From contig CAZASI010000002.1 of NCBI GenBank assembly GCA_964487795.1, positions 62,001 to 126,000 of the forward strand: a stretch of DNA of 64,000 nt, given 5' to 3'. Positions 7,241 to 14,800 of this stretch are shown here, piece by piece. Each line of letters begins with the position of its first letter. The stretch's first letter is position 1. Below the pieces are notes generated by a model that did not search any database, was not told where the DNA came from, and saw nothing but the letters and a program-made list of their open reading frames with translations. This stretch comes from Patescibacterium sp964487795. GTDB lineage: Bacteria > Patescibacteriota > Patescibacteriia > Patescibacteriales > Patescibacteriaceae. Made by a program: the position numbers and the translations under genes.

Positions 7241-8152
7241 ATGTTAATTTCATTGTGGCGAGCAACTAAGTTCAGTTTTCAAGATATTGCCCGAAATGTC
7301 TGGCTTTCGTTAGTTACTATTATAATTTTGATTCTAGCTTTCTTTTCGGTTAACCTTTTACTTTCAGTGCAGGTTATCAGTCGTGCTGCGATTGATACGG
7401 TGCGCGACAAGATTGACGTAAGTTTGTATTTGAGAACCGATGCGGCCGAGAGCGACATACTTGCTCTTCGTGCGCAAATTTCTGCGATAGAGAATGTTCG
7501 AGAGGTTGTTTACATTTCAAAACAGCAGGCCTTAGAGGATTTTCAATCCAAACATCAAAATAATCCTGATATTCTTGAGGCCTTGCGTGAATTGGACGTT
7601 AATCCCTTATCGCCCAGCTTGATTATTCGTCCGCATGATGTGAATAAATATGACAGTTTAATCGCAGAATTAAACAGACTCTCTAGCCCGGTAATTGAAA
7701 GTCGCAATTTTACTGATCATCAGGAGCTATTAGCGAAAATTAATATGATTACTGATAGAGTAAGTCAGGCCGGATTCGTTGTTAGTATTTTGTTTATCTT
7801 TATTACTTTATTGGTTATCTATAATACAATTCGCGTGGCGATTTATACGCATCGGACTGAAATAGGTATTATGCGTTTAGTTGGAGCTTCTGATTGGTTC
7901 ATCAGAGCACCGTTTATTATTTCAAGCCTCATCTATACGCTCATAGGGTTAGTACTGACAACGGTGATTTTCTACAGTTTTCTTTCGCTCTTGCAGCCAT
8001 ATCTTGAAACTTTCTTTATGAATTATAATTTTAATATCATAGGTTACTTCCAATCAAACTTTATTCAATTCTTTATACTTCAATTTGCTGGAGCGGCTTT
8101 GATTAACATCGCTGCTAGTTTAGTTGCCGTGCGCAAATATTCTAACGTTTAA
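7241..8152 (+). CDS. ftsX: Cell division protein FtsX
   Basis: A 303-aa permease-like partner of FtsE. One N-terminal membrane helix (~21-45) is followed by an extracellular domain of about 130 residues that in other bacteria contacts wall hydrolases or their regulators, then three C-terminal helices (~180-300) with the family segment EIGIMRLVGASDWFIRAPF. The ATG at 7241 begins 1 nt after ftsE, and no SD is visible. Signals for its hydrolase partner cannot be read here, but the RlpA-S11 fusion upstream is a candidate. Confidence 0.93.
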   Translation: MLISLWRATKFSFQDIARNVWLSLVTIIILILAFFSVNLLLSVQVISRAAIDTVRDKIDVSLYLRTDAAESDILALRAQISAIENVREVVYISKQQALEDFQSKHQNNPDILEALRELDVNPLSPSLIIRPHDVNKYDSLIAELNRLSSPVIESRNFTDHQELLAKINMITDRVSQAGFVVSILFIFITLLVIYNTIRVAIYTHRTEIGIMRLVGASDWFIRAPFIISSLIYTLIGLVLTTVIFYSFLSLLQPYLETFFMNYNFNIIGYFQSNFIQFFILQFAGAALINIAASLVAVRKYSNV

Positions 8153-8153
8153 T

Positions 8154-8828
8154 ATGTTAACTCACGCACAAGAATCTTTAATTAGATCACTTAATACCAA
8201 GAAGGGCCGGACCGAATCCGGTTTTTGTCTTGTAGAAGGTGAGAAGAATGTTGCGGAAGCAAAGAAGTTTATTGAATTTACATTTACACCACAAGATTCG
8301 ATAAAATTTGAACAACTCGTTAGTACAGAAACTCCCCAGGCGATAGCTGCCGTTGCTCGCATTCCTGTATCTGAGCTTAAGGATATCGAGAAGAATAATA
8401 TTATTGTAGTTCTTGATGGAGTACAAGATCCCGGAAATGTTGGGACTATCCTGCGATTGTGCCTCGGCTTTAATGCCTCTTTACTATTGGTTGAGTCAGC
8501 TGACCCTTCAAATCCTAAAGTAGTGCGAGCTTCTGCTGGAGCATTTTTTTCAGTGCCGTGGTTATCAGTTAAACGTGATGACGCCCCCGAAACGATTGCC
8601 GAGATTCAGGGCATAGTATATAGGTTGGAAAATAATAAAAAAGCCACGCAAGTAGATAAGAAATTCAGTTTCCCTAAAAAAGGCAAAGTTATTATCATTG
8701 CGGGATCAGAAGGGCAGGGGATAAATCTTACAATTAAAGGAGAATCTCTGGCAGTGCCGCATAGTGCCAAACTCGAATCATTAAACGTAGCAGCGGCTTT
8801 AGCTATAATTTTAGCTCATAGCTATTGA
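8154..8828 (+). CDS. SpoU-family RNA 2'-O-methyltransferase
   Basis: A 224-aa SPOUT methyltransferase. An N-terminal substrate-binding part (~1-85) resembles 23S rRNA Gm2251-type enzymes. The knotted catalytic domain shows motif 1 DPGNVGTILR, motif 2 IIAGSEGQG and motif 3 ESLNVAAALAI. It transfers a methyl group from AdoMet to a ribose 2'-OH; the exact rRNA or tRNA target is not clear. The ATG at 8154 lies 1 nt after ftsX, so it ends the ftsE operon, and a terminator follows. Confidence 0.88.
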   Translation: MLTHAQESLIRSLNTKKGRTESGFCLVEGEKNVAEAKKFIEFTFTPQDSIKFEQLVSTETPQAIAAVARIPVSELKDIEKNNIIVVLDGVQDPGNVGTILRLCLGFNASLLLVESADPSNPKVVRASAGAFFSVPWLSVKRDDAPETIAEIQGIVYRLENNKKATQVDKKFSFPKKGKVIIIAGSEGQGINLTIKGESLAVPHSAKLESLNVAAALAIILAHSY

Positions 8829-8867
8829 CAATAAGCTATAAAAATTGGATAGTTATTTATTTAATAT

Positions 8868-8891
8868 TAGCCAAAAAATGGCTATTTTTTT
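8868..8891 (+). terminator. Intrinsic terminator after the ftsEX-spoU operon
   Basis: TAGCCA (8868-8873) pairs with TGGCTA (8879-8884) around AAAAA, followed by seven T. Confidence 0.8.
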
Positions 8892-8900
8892 GTTATGCTC

Positions 8901-8929
8901 TTGACAAGATATGATATATATGCTATTAT
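8901..8929 (+). promoter_or_regulatory. Near-perfect extended -10 promoter
   Basis: TTGACA (8901-8906), 17-bp spacer and TGC-TATTAT (8921-8929). It drives the leader and small exported protein at 9056. It is one of the strongest promoters by sequence in the window. Confidence 0.88.
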
Positions 8930-8961
8930 ATGATTATCACAGTACATTACATTTCTCCAGA

Positions 8962-9024
8962 TTTATTGTTAAGAACCTGTCGCTCATCAGCTGCGGCTAT
9001 GGGGGATAGATTCTTAACAATAAA
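8962..9024 (+). promoter_or_regulatory. Long stem-loop in the 5' leader of the 9056 gene
   Basis: TTTATTGTTAAGAA (8962-8975) pairs perfectly over 14 bp with TTCTTAACAATAAA (9011-9024). The 35-nt apical part contains smaller pairings, including CTAT / ATAG closing a GGGGG loop (8997-9009). The stem ends about 16 nt before the SD. It matches no riboswitch I know. It may stabilise the transcript or act as a sensor. Confidence 0.6.
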
Positions 9025-9055
9025 TTTAAAACTTTTCTTTAGGAGAAAAAATAAC

Positions 9056-9373
9056 ATGAAGAAATCATTGATCTTAGCAGTTTTAGCAGTAGTATTTATC
9101 GGAGCTTTCGCAGCATTCAGCTTTTCAGCAAAAGATGATGCGAAATCAAACCAGTCAAATACAGTTACTATGGTTTCAGCAGATCCAACAAATCCATGCG
9201 GCAAAGTTTACTTAGCATGCGATGCTGAATTAATAGAAGTACTGTTCGCTGACAATACTACCGCAATTTTACCGGTTAAAGATGGTAAAACAACTGTGCC
9301 AATAAATTGGTATGGCGGTTTTAAAACGAGAATCTTAAATGATTCACGCACACCAATTTCTGATTGGAAATAA
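9056..9373 (+). CDS. Small exported protein of unknown function
   Basis: A 105-aa protein with a clear signal peptide or membrane anchor (residues ~1-28, LILAVLAVVFIGAFAAF), a Ser/Asn-rich linker and a short beta-rich domain with two cysteines (PCGKVYLACDAE) that could form a disulfide. I do not recognise the family. The start at 9056 is set by an AGGAG site 10 nt upstream. A consensus promoter and a 14-bp leader stem precede it, and a terminator follows, so it is a highly expressed single-gene unit. The exported Dsb system of this genome (16.4-17.4 kb) could serve it. Confidence 0.75.
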   Translation: MKKSLILAVLAVVFIGAFAAFSFSAKDDAKSNQSNTVTMVSADPTNPCGKVYLACDAELIEVLFADNTTAILPVKDGKTTVPINWYGGFKTRILNDSRTPISDWK

Positions 9374-9414
9374 AATTGTTTTAAAGCGACATAAGAAATA
9401 CCTCCTATATTCAA

Positions 9415-9447
9415 AGGTAGCATCTGGACAGTGCTACCTCTTTTTTT
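9415..9447 (+). terminator. Intrinsic terminator after the 9056 gene
   Basis: AGGTAGCA (9415-9422) / TGCTACCT (9432-9439) with a 9-nt loop and seven T at 9441-9447. Confidence 0.88.
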
Positions 9448-9456
9448 ACTCAAAAC

Positions 9457-9488
9457 AAAAACCCGCCTAGAAATCTAGACGGGTTTTT
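9457..9488 (-). terminator. Intrinsic terminator after the RRM gene
   Basis: AAAAACCCG / CGGGTTTTT arms (9457-9465 and 980-9488 region) with a second inner stem CTAG / CTAG. Placed just downstream of the leftward RRM gene. Symmetric enough to act in both directions. Confidence 0.85.
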
Positions 9489-9501
9489 AATACCGAGGTA
9501 A

Positions 9502-9786
9502 TTACCAACGGCGGTTGTTGTCGCGAGCCGGACGTTCAGCCATTGGACGAGCTTCTGAAACATTGATGGAGCGACCGTCAAGGTCAGAACCATTCAATGT
9601 AGCAACTGCGTTAGCAGCTTCTTCATCAGTAGTCATCTCAACGAAACCGAATCCTTTTGAACGACCTGTAGCGCGATCCATGATAATGGAAGCTGATTCT
9701 ACAGTACCGGCCTGTGCGAAGTGATCGCGCAAACGATCATTAGTACAAGCAAAAGGGATTCCGCCGACAAAGAGTTTCTTAGCCAT
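9502..9786 (-). CDS. RRM-type RNA-binding protein
   Basis: A 94-aa protein consisting of a single RNA recognition motif: RNP2 LFVGGI at residues 5-10, RNP1 KGFGFVEM near 44-51, and a short basic tail ending NNRRW. Bacterial proteins of this type bind single-stranded RNA and are often cold- or stress-induced. There is no SD, but a consensus promoter at 9912-9940 gives a leader of about 120 nt with a GCGG-TTTT-CCGC hairpin, which suggests post-transcriptional, possibly self, control. Confidence 0.93.
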   Translation of the reverse strand: MAKKLFVGGIPFACTNDRLRDHFAQAGTVESASIIMDRATGRSKGFGFVEMTTDEEAANAVATLNGSDLDGRSINVSEARPMAERPARDNNRRW

Positions 9787-9911
9787 AGCTAGGATTGTCT
9801 TAAGAATTAAATTGTAAGGCGACCTTCGTCATGTGATTCTCAAGAAACCGCTAGGCTTTTGGGAAGGCGGAAAACCGCGTAAACGTGAACGAGACACTTA
9901 CAAACATTTAA

Positions 9912-9940
9912 AATCTAACAAGTTTACGATTCGTTGTCAA
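9912..9940 (-). promoter_or_regulatory. Promoter of the RRM gene
   Basis: Minus strand TTGACA (9940-9935), 17-bp spacer, TAGATT (9917-9912). Start near 9905, leaving a 118-nt untranslated leader. Confidence 0.8.
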
Positions 9941-9950
9941 ACACCTTCTA

Positions 9951-10556
9951 TTACTGTACGTTTTCTTGAATTTTCTGCCAATTAATAATATTCCAAAAGG
10001 CGGCAATATAGTCAGCTCGCTTGTTTTGATACTTAAGATAATAGGCATGCTCCCAGATATCAAGTCCGATAACTGGAGTTAAACCAAGAGATAAGGGACT
10101 ATCTTGATTTGGAGTAGAAATTATTTTTAAGCCCCCACTCATATTTTTTACAAGCCAAGTCCAGCCTGATCCAAAATTCGACGTGGCAGCTTCTGTGAAT
10201 TGTGTTTTGAAGTTTTCAAAGCTTTCAAAGTCACGGTTAATCATTTCTGATAAAACTCCTTCAGGACCAGCCCCATTATTAATCTTTAGTATTGTCCAGA
10301 AGAATGAATGATTCAGATGGCCGCCGCCGTGATTACGTACCGCTGTTCGGATTTCCTCTGGAATTGAATCAAGGTTTTTTATAAGATCAGTTAGGGGAGT
10401 GTTATAGAGTTCAGGAAATTTTTCTAAAGCCGCATTTAATTTATCAACGTAGGTTTGATGATGCTTAGTGAGATGGATTTCCATAGTTTCGGCATCAATA
10501 AAAGGCTCAAGGGCATTGAAGGCAAAGCCTAATTCAGGTAAAGAATATTTTTGCAT
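9951..10556 (-). CDS. sodA: Superoxide dismutase, Mn-type by signature
   Basis: A 201-aa Fe/Mn superoxide dismutase that converts superoxide to oxygen and peroxide. Metal ligands are H28, a His in NHGGGHLNHSFFW, and Asp and His in DIWEHAYYLKYQNKR. Glycine in GGGHLNH together with Gln in NQDSPL follows the manganese pattern; Fe enzymes usually have Gln in the first position. Metal use could still be cambialistic. No signal peptide is seen, so it is cytosolic. TATAAT-like elements lie upstream near 10581-10596. No SD. Confidence 0.93.
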   Translation of the reverse strand: MQKYSLPELGFAFNALEPFIDAETMEIHLTKHHQTYVDKLNAALEKFPELYNTPLTDLIKNLDSIPEEIRTAVRNHGGGHLNHSFFWTILKINNGAGPEGVLSEMINRDFESFENFKTQFTEAATSNFGSGWTWLVKNMSGGLKIISTPNQDSPLSLGLTPVIGLDIWEHAYYLKYQNKRADYIAAFWNIINWQKIQENVQ

Positions 10557-10608
10557 AAAAATGTATGTGTATTAATAATTCATTATAACATTATATCAGG
10601 CAAAAACA

Positions 10609-10636
10609 GTAGAGGCACGCCATGGCGTGCCTCTAC
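10609..10636 (-). terminator. 28-nt perfect palindrome, probable terminator of the CHRD gene
   Basis: GTAGAGGCACGCCA / TGGCGTGCCTCTAC, 14-bp arms with no spacer. On the minus strand it is followed by TGTTTTTG, so it can terminate the CHRD transcript. Its GC-rich perfect palindrome also resembles dispersed REP-like elements. Confidence 0.65.
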
Positions 10637-10661
10637 GGGTGTTTTATTTAATTTTAATTCT

Positions 10662-11582
10662 TTAGAAGACGATTTGACCGCGGATTTCACCATTCGGATA
10701 TTTCTCCGTATGGATATTTACGTATGTGTCACCACGTAGAATCGAAGATTCTAATGATTGATCATAGGTCCAGGTCCCGTTGATATTGTTGCCTTTAGGT
10801 AATTCAACGAGCACTCCGGCATTAGCACCAGCACGAGCCGGTCCATGAATATGAGCAGCAGTTTCAGCACTGGATAAATCAGTTACTTTCACATTATATT
10901 TTAATGTATTATCCCGTGTGTTAATAATGAACTGACCTTTACCGACTGCTTTAGTTTCTACCTTCGGCACCTGGAAAGCTCCCAAGAGCGTAGTTTTCAA
11001 ACTTACTTCTTTAAAGATTAAACTGTTGAGATCTGCTGAAAAGATAGCGGTACCAGGGCGGGGATCGGTGTCACCAGGAGTTTCCTGTGTAATTACTATA
11101 CGAGTATATACTTTCGGATTAACCATTTTACCTGTGTAATTTAGTTCAGCACGATTTTTGGAGTCTGGGACCATTGCTCCCAAGCTTAGCTGATACATTG
11201 GTTCTGAATTTGGAGCTGCAGCAGCAGTGTCAGCGACTAGCCAGACTTCATACGGAGTTCCGGCTGCTGTCGTGACTGGAGGAAAGTTTTCAGCCTTTAA
11301 ATTAATACGCACATTATATAATGGACCACTTTGTTTTACTGAAGCATTTCCTTTTACTGTTAGGCTTGTGCTCAAAGTATTTTTAAGATTTATATTACCG
11401 CTCCAGTTGGTTAACCAATTGAAACGCTTTGATAGGTTGGAAATTTTTGCATTAAGCTGGGCATCGGTTTTTGCATTACCCTTAATTTCCGCGTTTGTTG
11501 CGGAGCTGATTGGGGCAAAAGCCAAACTTAGTGCTGTTACAGCGACTAAAGTACCGCCAGCTATTAATTTTGAGTATTTCAT
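10662..11582 (-). CDS. Exported protein with RskA-like middle and C-terminal CHRD domain
   Basis: A 306-aa protein. Residues 1-29 form a signal peptide (LVAVTALSLAFAPISSA). A helical/beta N-terminal part follows, then a segment reminiscent of the exported part of RskA-type anti-sigma proteins (PYEVWLVAD ... YQLSLGAMV). The last ~120 residues form a CHRD domain (AAHIHGPAR ... NIHTEKYPNGEIRGQI). CHRD domains occur in extracellular proteins, and their ligand is unknown. No SD. The palindromic terminator follows. The RskA similarity is weak. Confidence 0.8.
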   Translation of the reverse strand: MKYSKLIAGGTLVAVTALSLAFAPISSATNAEIKGNAKTDAQLNAKISNLSKRFNWLTNWSGNINLKNTLSTSLTVKGNASVKQSGPLYNVRINLKAENFPPVTTAAGTPYEVWLVADTAAAAPNSEPMYQLSLGAMVPDSKNRAELNYTGKMVNPKVYTRIVITQETPGDTDPRPGTAIFSADLNSLIFKEVSLKTTLLGAFQVPKVETKAVGKGQFIINTRDNTLKYNVKVTDLSSAETAAHIHGPARAGANAGVLVELPKGNNINGTWTYDQSLESSILRGDTYVNIHTEKYPNGEIRGQIVF

Positions 11583-11689
11583 ATATTGTTAATTATTATA
11601 TTAATTATATATGGAGTCCGACTGCCTCCATGGTTACTTTAACGATGTTTGCTTTTAGATGTTTCACTATGATATGGTACAAGTAACCT

Positions 11690-12775
11690 ATGAAAAAATT
11701 AAACGTTGGAAATAATAACAAAAGAATTATTGTCGGTTTATCGGGCGGAGTTGATTCATCAGTCGCCGCTGCTTTGCTTATCAAACAAGGTTATGAGGTT
11801 ATTGGTGTTTTTATGCGCAACTGGTCGGAAGATGTTGGAGATTTTTCCTGCTCATGGACTGAGGATTTAGAAGACGCCCGCCGTGTTGCTCAACTTTTGG
11901 GTATTCGTTTTTATGTTTGGAATTTTGAAAAAGAATATAAGAAAGAAGTTATTGCTTATTTTTTTCATGAATACAAGGCCGGCCGAACGCCTAATCCTGA
12001 TGTTATGTGTAATCGAGAAATCAAGTTTAAATTGTTTTTGAAAAAAGCTTTGGAATTCGGCGCCGATTACGTTGCTACGGGACACTACGCTCGCATCGCT
12101 CATCGCTCAGGAATCTATCATCTATTGCGCGGTAAGGATTCGAATAAAGATCAAAGTTATTTTCTATGCACGCTGACACAAAAAGAACTAAGTAAAAGCC
12201 TATTCCCGATTGGTGAATATACTAAACCGCAAATTCGCGCTCTGGCAAAAAAATTACAACTGCCAACTTTTAACAAGCCTGATTCGCAAGGAATTTGTTT
12301 TATCGGTGAGATTGATGTGCAAGACTTGTTGCGTAGAAATATTAAAATGACAGCCGGAAATATTGTAGATGTGAAAGGAACAATATTAGGCAAACACGAA
12401 GGTCTTCCTTTGTATACAATTGGTCAGCGCGGCGGATTAGATATTGGCGGAAGGGGACCCTATTATGTTGTAGCAACTGATAGGAAGAAAAATACGGTGA
12501 TTGTGAGTAATGATGCGCATGATTCGATGCTATGGAGAAAGACCTTTGTTGTCGGAGAAATAAGCTGGACTCACAAAATAGAGATTCCGAAAAATTGTGA
12601 AGTTAGTATTCGTTATAGACACCCGGCTTATAAAGCTCAATTAACTGTTTTGAAAAATAAGAAAATAGAAATAAACTTCAAAGAAGCCCAGCGTGCGATT
12701 ACGCCGGGACAATTAGCCGTATTTTATAAGGGTGATGAATTGCTCGGATCAGCAGTTATTGAAAAGGTGATATAA
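11690..12775 (+). CDS. mnmA: tRNA-specific 2-thiouridylase MnmA
   Basis: A 361-aa cytosolic enzyme that makes 2-thiouridine at the wobble position of tRNA for Lys, Glu and Gln, using ATP and a persulfide sulfur relay. It has the PP-loop SGGVDSS at ~18-24, the first catalytic Cys in NPDVMCNREIKF (~103) and the second in QGICFIGE (~203), and the C-terminal barrel. A TTGCTT/TATGGT promoter-like pair precedes it, inside an 8-bp inverted repeat GGTTACTT (11632-11639) / AAGTAACC (11681-11688). The CYTH gene follows 7 nt later. Confidence 0.96.
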   Translation: MKKLNVGNNNKRIIVGLSGGVDSSVAAALLIKQGYEVIGVFMRNWSEDVGDFSCSWTEDLEDARRVAQLLGIRFYVWNFEKEYKKEVIAYFFHEYKAGRTPNPDVMCNREIKFKLFLKKALEFGADYVATGHYARIAHRSGIYHLLRGKDSNKDQSYFLCTLTQKELSKSLFPIGEYTKPQIRALAKKLQLPTFNKPDSQGICFIGEIDVQDLLRRNIKMTAGNIVDVKGTILGKHEGLPLYTIGQRGGLDIGGRGPYYVVATDRKKNTVIVSNDAHDSMLWRKTFVVGEISWTHKIEIPKNCEVSIRYRHPAYKAQLTVLKNKKIEINFKEAQRAITPGQLAVFYKGDELLGSAVIEKVI

Positions 12776-12782
12776 TATTTAT

Positions 12783-13334
12783 ATGCGACAAGAAATTGAA
12801 GTTAAAGCTCGTGTTAACGACTTAAAAAAGGTAGAAGAAAAACTACTGGCCTTAGGTTGTGTTATGTCAGAGCCGCTTAGTCAAAACGATATTACGTTTT
12901 ATATTAAGACTGAGACACCTTACGATCAGCTGGTGCACGGTCAAAATATTTTGCGTATTAGACAACAAAACGGAAAATCAATTTTTACTGTTAAACAAAC
13001 CGGGATTAATGATCTTGATAGCTTTGAACGAGAAACAGAAATTGCCGATTCAGCAGAAATGCACGAAGCCATTTTATTAATGGGATATTCTGAGGCGGTA
13101 CGTATTAATAAAGTTCGCCGCAAGACAATGTATCAGGGTTATGAGATATGTTTGGATCAAGTTGAAGATTTAGGAAATTTTGTTGAAGTTGAAAAGATTA
13201 CTGAAAATGAAGATCCGGAAAAGGTGCAGACTGAATTATTTGAATTTTTAAAACAATTTGGTGTGAGCGAAGCAGACCGTGTGCTTAACGGTTATGACAC
13301 ACTCATTTACAGAAAGAATTTTGACAAGTCTTAA
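12783..13334 (+). CDS. CYTH-domain protein, class IV adenylate cyclase-like
   Basis: A 183-aa protein made of one CYTH triphosphate-tunnel domain. The hallmark ExExK occurs as EIEVKAR at residues 4-10, followed by alternating basic and acidic strands (ILRIRQQ, FTVKQ, FERETEI, KVRRKTM, FVEVEKI). CYTH enzymes act on triphosphates: class IV adenylate cyclases, thiamine triphosphatases or inorganic triphosphatases. The Y/F-rich features and the DRVLNGYDTLIYRK end resemble CyaB, but activity should not be assumed. It forms a unit with mnmA. Confidence 0.85.
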   Translation: MRQEIEVKARVNDLKKVEEKLLALGCVMSEPLSQNDITFYIKTETPYDQLVHGQNILRIRQQNGKSIFTVKQTGINDLDSFERETEIADSAEMHEAILLMGYSEAVRINKVRRKTMYQGYEICLDQVEDLGNFVEVEKITENEDPEKVQTELFEFLKQFGVSEADRVLNGYDTLIYRKNFDKS

Positions 13335-13349
13335 CTCTAGAGTTAGGAT
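13321..13349 (+). promoter_or_regulatory. Promoter with palindromic operator in the spacer
   Basis: TTGACA (13321-13326), 17-bp spacer, TAGGAT (13344-13349). The spacer is occupied by the perfect palindrome TAACTCTAGAGTTA (13332-13345), a position where a dimeric repressor would block RNA polymerase. It drives the membrane protein at 13410. Confidence 0.7.
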
Positions 13350-13409
13350 AGCAGATATCTAAAGAAAGGTTCTTTAAAAATAATATATATCTATAAAGGA
13401 GGATATATC

Positions 13410-14210
13410 ATGGATAAAAATCCGTTCGAAACCCTAGGTTCCCTAACCGGAATCGGATTCTTTTTTATGCCATTGTTATTGGCACTACTGCCGGACAGTG
13501 TATTCATTTCTCCTTGGCAGGCATTTGCAGCAGCTTCTTTTGGTCTTATATGCTACGCAATCGGAGTACTGATCATGCAAAAAAAAGTTTATTCTAAAAA
13601 CTTTGAAAAGCTGATGAGGTTGGCATTTATCTTTTCTTATCTGCCGCTCCTGATTTTACTTTCTTTCTTTGTAAACAATGTTTTTGATTGGGGCTACACC
13701 TTCATTATTTTTTCGATCTGCGTTGTATTAGAAATAAGCAAAAGATTTATCGATAATTCTCCGGCAATATTTTCTTCTGCCGGGTCTTATGCAAAATCCC
13801 CTTGGCGCTTATTGCCTTTCTTAGCCTTGCCGACAATTATGTTCTGGACCTTATTCTGGCTTGAAGAACTTGGTTTCATCAATGTTCCTAATCCTTTATT
13901 TATAGTTAGTTTCATTGTGCTTGGTTTTGCTTCACTCTTTTCTTACTTTTTTTTGCAAGAGTTACCGATTTATTATCGCAAAGCCGTACTAGTTGTTCTC
14001 TTGCTTATGCTTACCACAACTTTTTTGAGTATAATGCTCAGAGGATTAGTGGGTATAGATTCAATCGCCTCACTTGATGTCTTTATCGAGAGCTTAACTT
14101 TTACCTTTGTTCTTTCCAGGTCTCTGATTGCCATTCTTTGTATCTTTGTTATTTACAAATTGTATAAGGTTTGTGAAAACTATTTAGAACACGTTCATTT
14201 TTTAAGATAA
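13410..14210 (+). CDS. Orphan multi-pass membrane protein
   Basis: A 266-aa integral membrane protein with about seven or eight hydrophobic helices and short loops, and no motif I can assign. The start is set by AAAGGAGG 9 nt upstream of the ATG. It stands alone: its own TTGACA-17-TAGGAT promoter contains a palindrome, and a terminator follows. Both the strong SD and the operator-like promoter are unlike neighbouring core genes, so it may be a regulated accessory transporter or sensor. Function unknown. Confidence 0.7.
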   Translation: MDKNPFETLGSLTGIGFFFMPLLLALLPDSVFISPWQAFAAASFGLICYAIGVLIMQKKVYSKNFEKLMRLAFIFSYLPLLILLSFFVNNVFDWGYTFIIFSICVVLEISKRFIDNSPAIFSSAGSYAKSPWRLLPFLALPTIMFWTLFWLEELGFINVPNPLFIVSFIVLGFASLFSYFFLQELPIYYRKAVLVVLLLMLTTTFLSIMLRGLVGIDSIASLDVFIESLTFTFVLSRSLIAILCIFVIYKLYKVCENYLEHVHFLR

Positions 14211-14213
14211 AAA

Positions 14214-14245
14214 TAAGCCCCGCTTTCTGTTGGAAGTGGGGCTTA
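14214..14245. terminator. Bidirectional terminator between convergent genes
   Basis: TAAGCCCCGCTT / AAGTGGGGCTTA with one G-U pair and an 8-nt loop, T-rich downstream. Its right arm contains the stop codon of the small leftward gene at 14243. Confidence 0.85.
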
Positions 14246-14386
14246 ATCTTTTAAGTTGGCGCTTTTGTGTTGTATTTTGTCAAAGTTTTTAGTTCCTAAA
14301 TCTATGACAGTAATAATGATAAACACAAAAACTAACGCGATAACTAAAAAGAAAAGTACATTCTTTATTATTTCTTTTTTACTCAA
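14243..14386 (-). CDS. 47-aa single-pass membrane microprotein, TTG start
   Basis: A short ORF read leftward from TTG at 14386. It starts MSKKEIIKNV, continues with a membrane helix (residues ~11-28, LFFLVIALVFVFIIITVI), and ends in a polar tail DLGTKNFDKIQHKSANLKD. An AAGGAG site lies 8 nt before the TTG. It begins 15 nt after the HIT gene stop and so is the last gene of the dusB-HIT operon. A positive N-terminus, one helix and a good SD support a real gene; the length and TTG start leave doubt. Confidence 0.62.
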   Translation of the reverse strand: MSKKEIIKNVLFFLVIALVFVFIIITVIDLGTKNFDKIQHKSANLKD

Positions 14387-14401
14387 TGTGAGTTCTCCTT
14401 G

Positions 14402-14800
14402 CTAATTTGTGAGTATAGCACTTTTAATTTTTTCTGCAAGAGCCTCTAAATCGGCGGCAACTGCATCTTTGGCACGATGAGGATCAAGCTCACCCTCATT
14501 ATTAATCGGTACAAGGTGAAGATGAACATGATCAATGCTGAATCCTTCAATAACAATGCCAATACGTTTTGCATCGGTTGCTTGTTGAAGAGGTTTTGAT
14601 AGTTGCTTTGCAACAAGGAACAGTTCCGTATATTCTGCATCATCCATTTCAAAGACATAGCCTATTTCATTTTTTGGAACAATAAGCAGGTGTCCGGGGT
14701 TTACGGGACGAATATCGAGGAATGCACAAAAACGTTCGTTCTCCCAGACGATATAACCCGGGATTTCGCGATTGATAATTTTACTAAAGATGCTTGACAT
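14402..14800 (-). CDS. HIT-family nucleotide hydrolase/transferase
   Basis: A 132-aa histidine-triad protein. The triad HVHLHLVP is at ~101-108, and the N-terminal segment IFSKIINREIPGYIVWENE is typical of the Hint branch, which hydrolyses nucleoside phosphoramidates or adenylylated amino acids. The start overlaps the end of dusB by 17 nt, so translation is probably coupled. A 47-aa membrane microprotein follows. Confidence 0.93.
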   Translation of the reverse strand: MSSIFSKIINREIPGYIVWENERFCAFLDIRPVNPGHLLIVPKNEIGYVFEMDDAEYTELFLVAKQLSKPLQQATDAKRIGIVIEGFSIDHVHLHLVPINNEGELDPHRAKDAVAADLEALAEKIKSAILTN

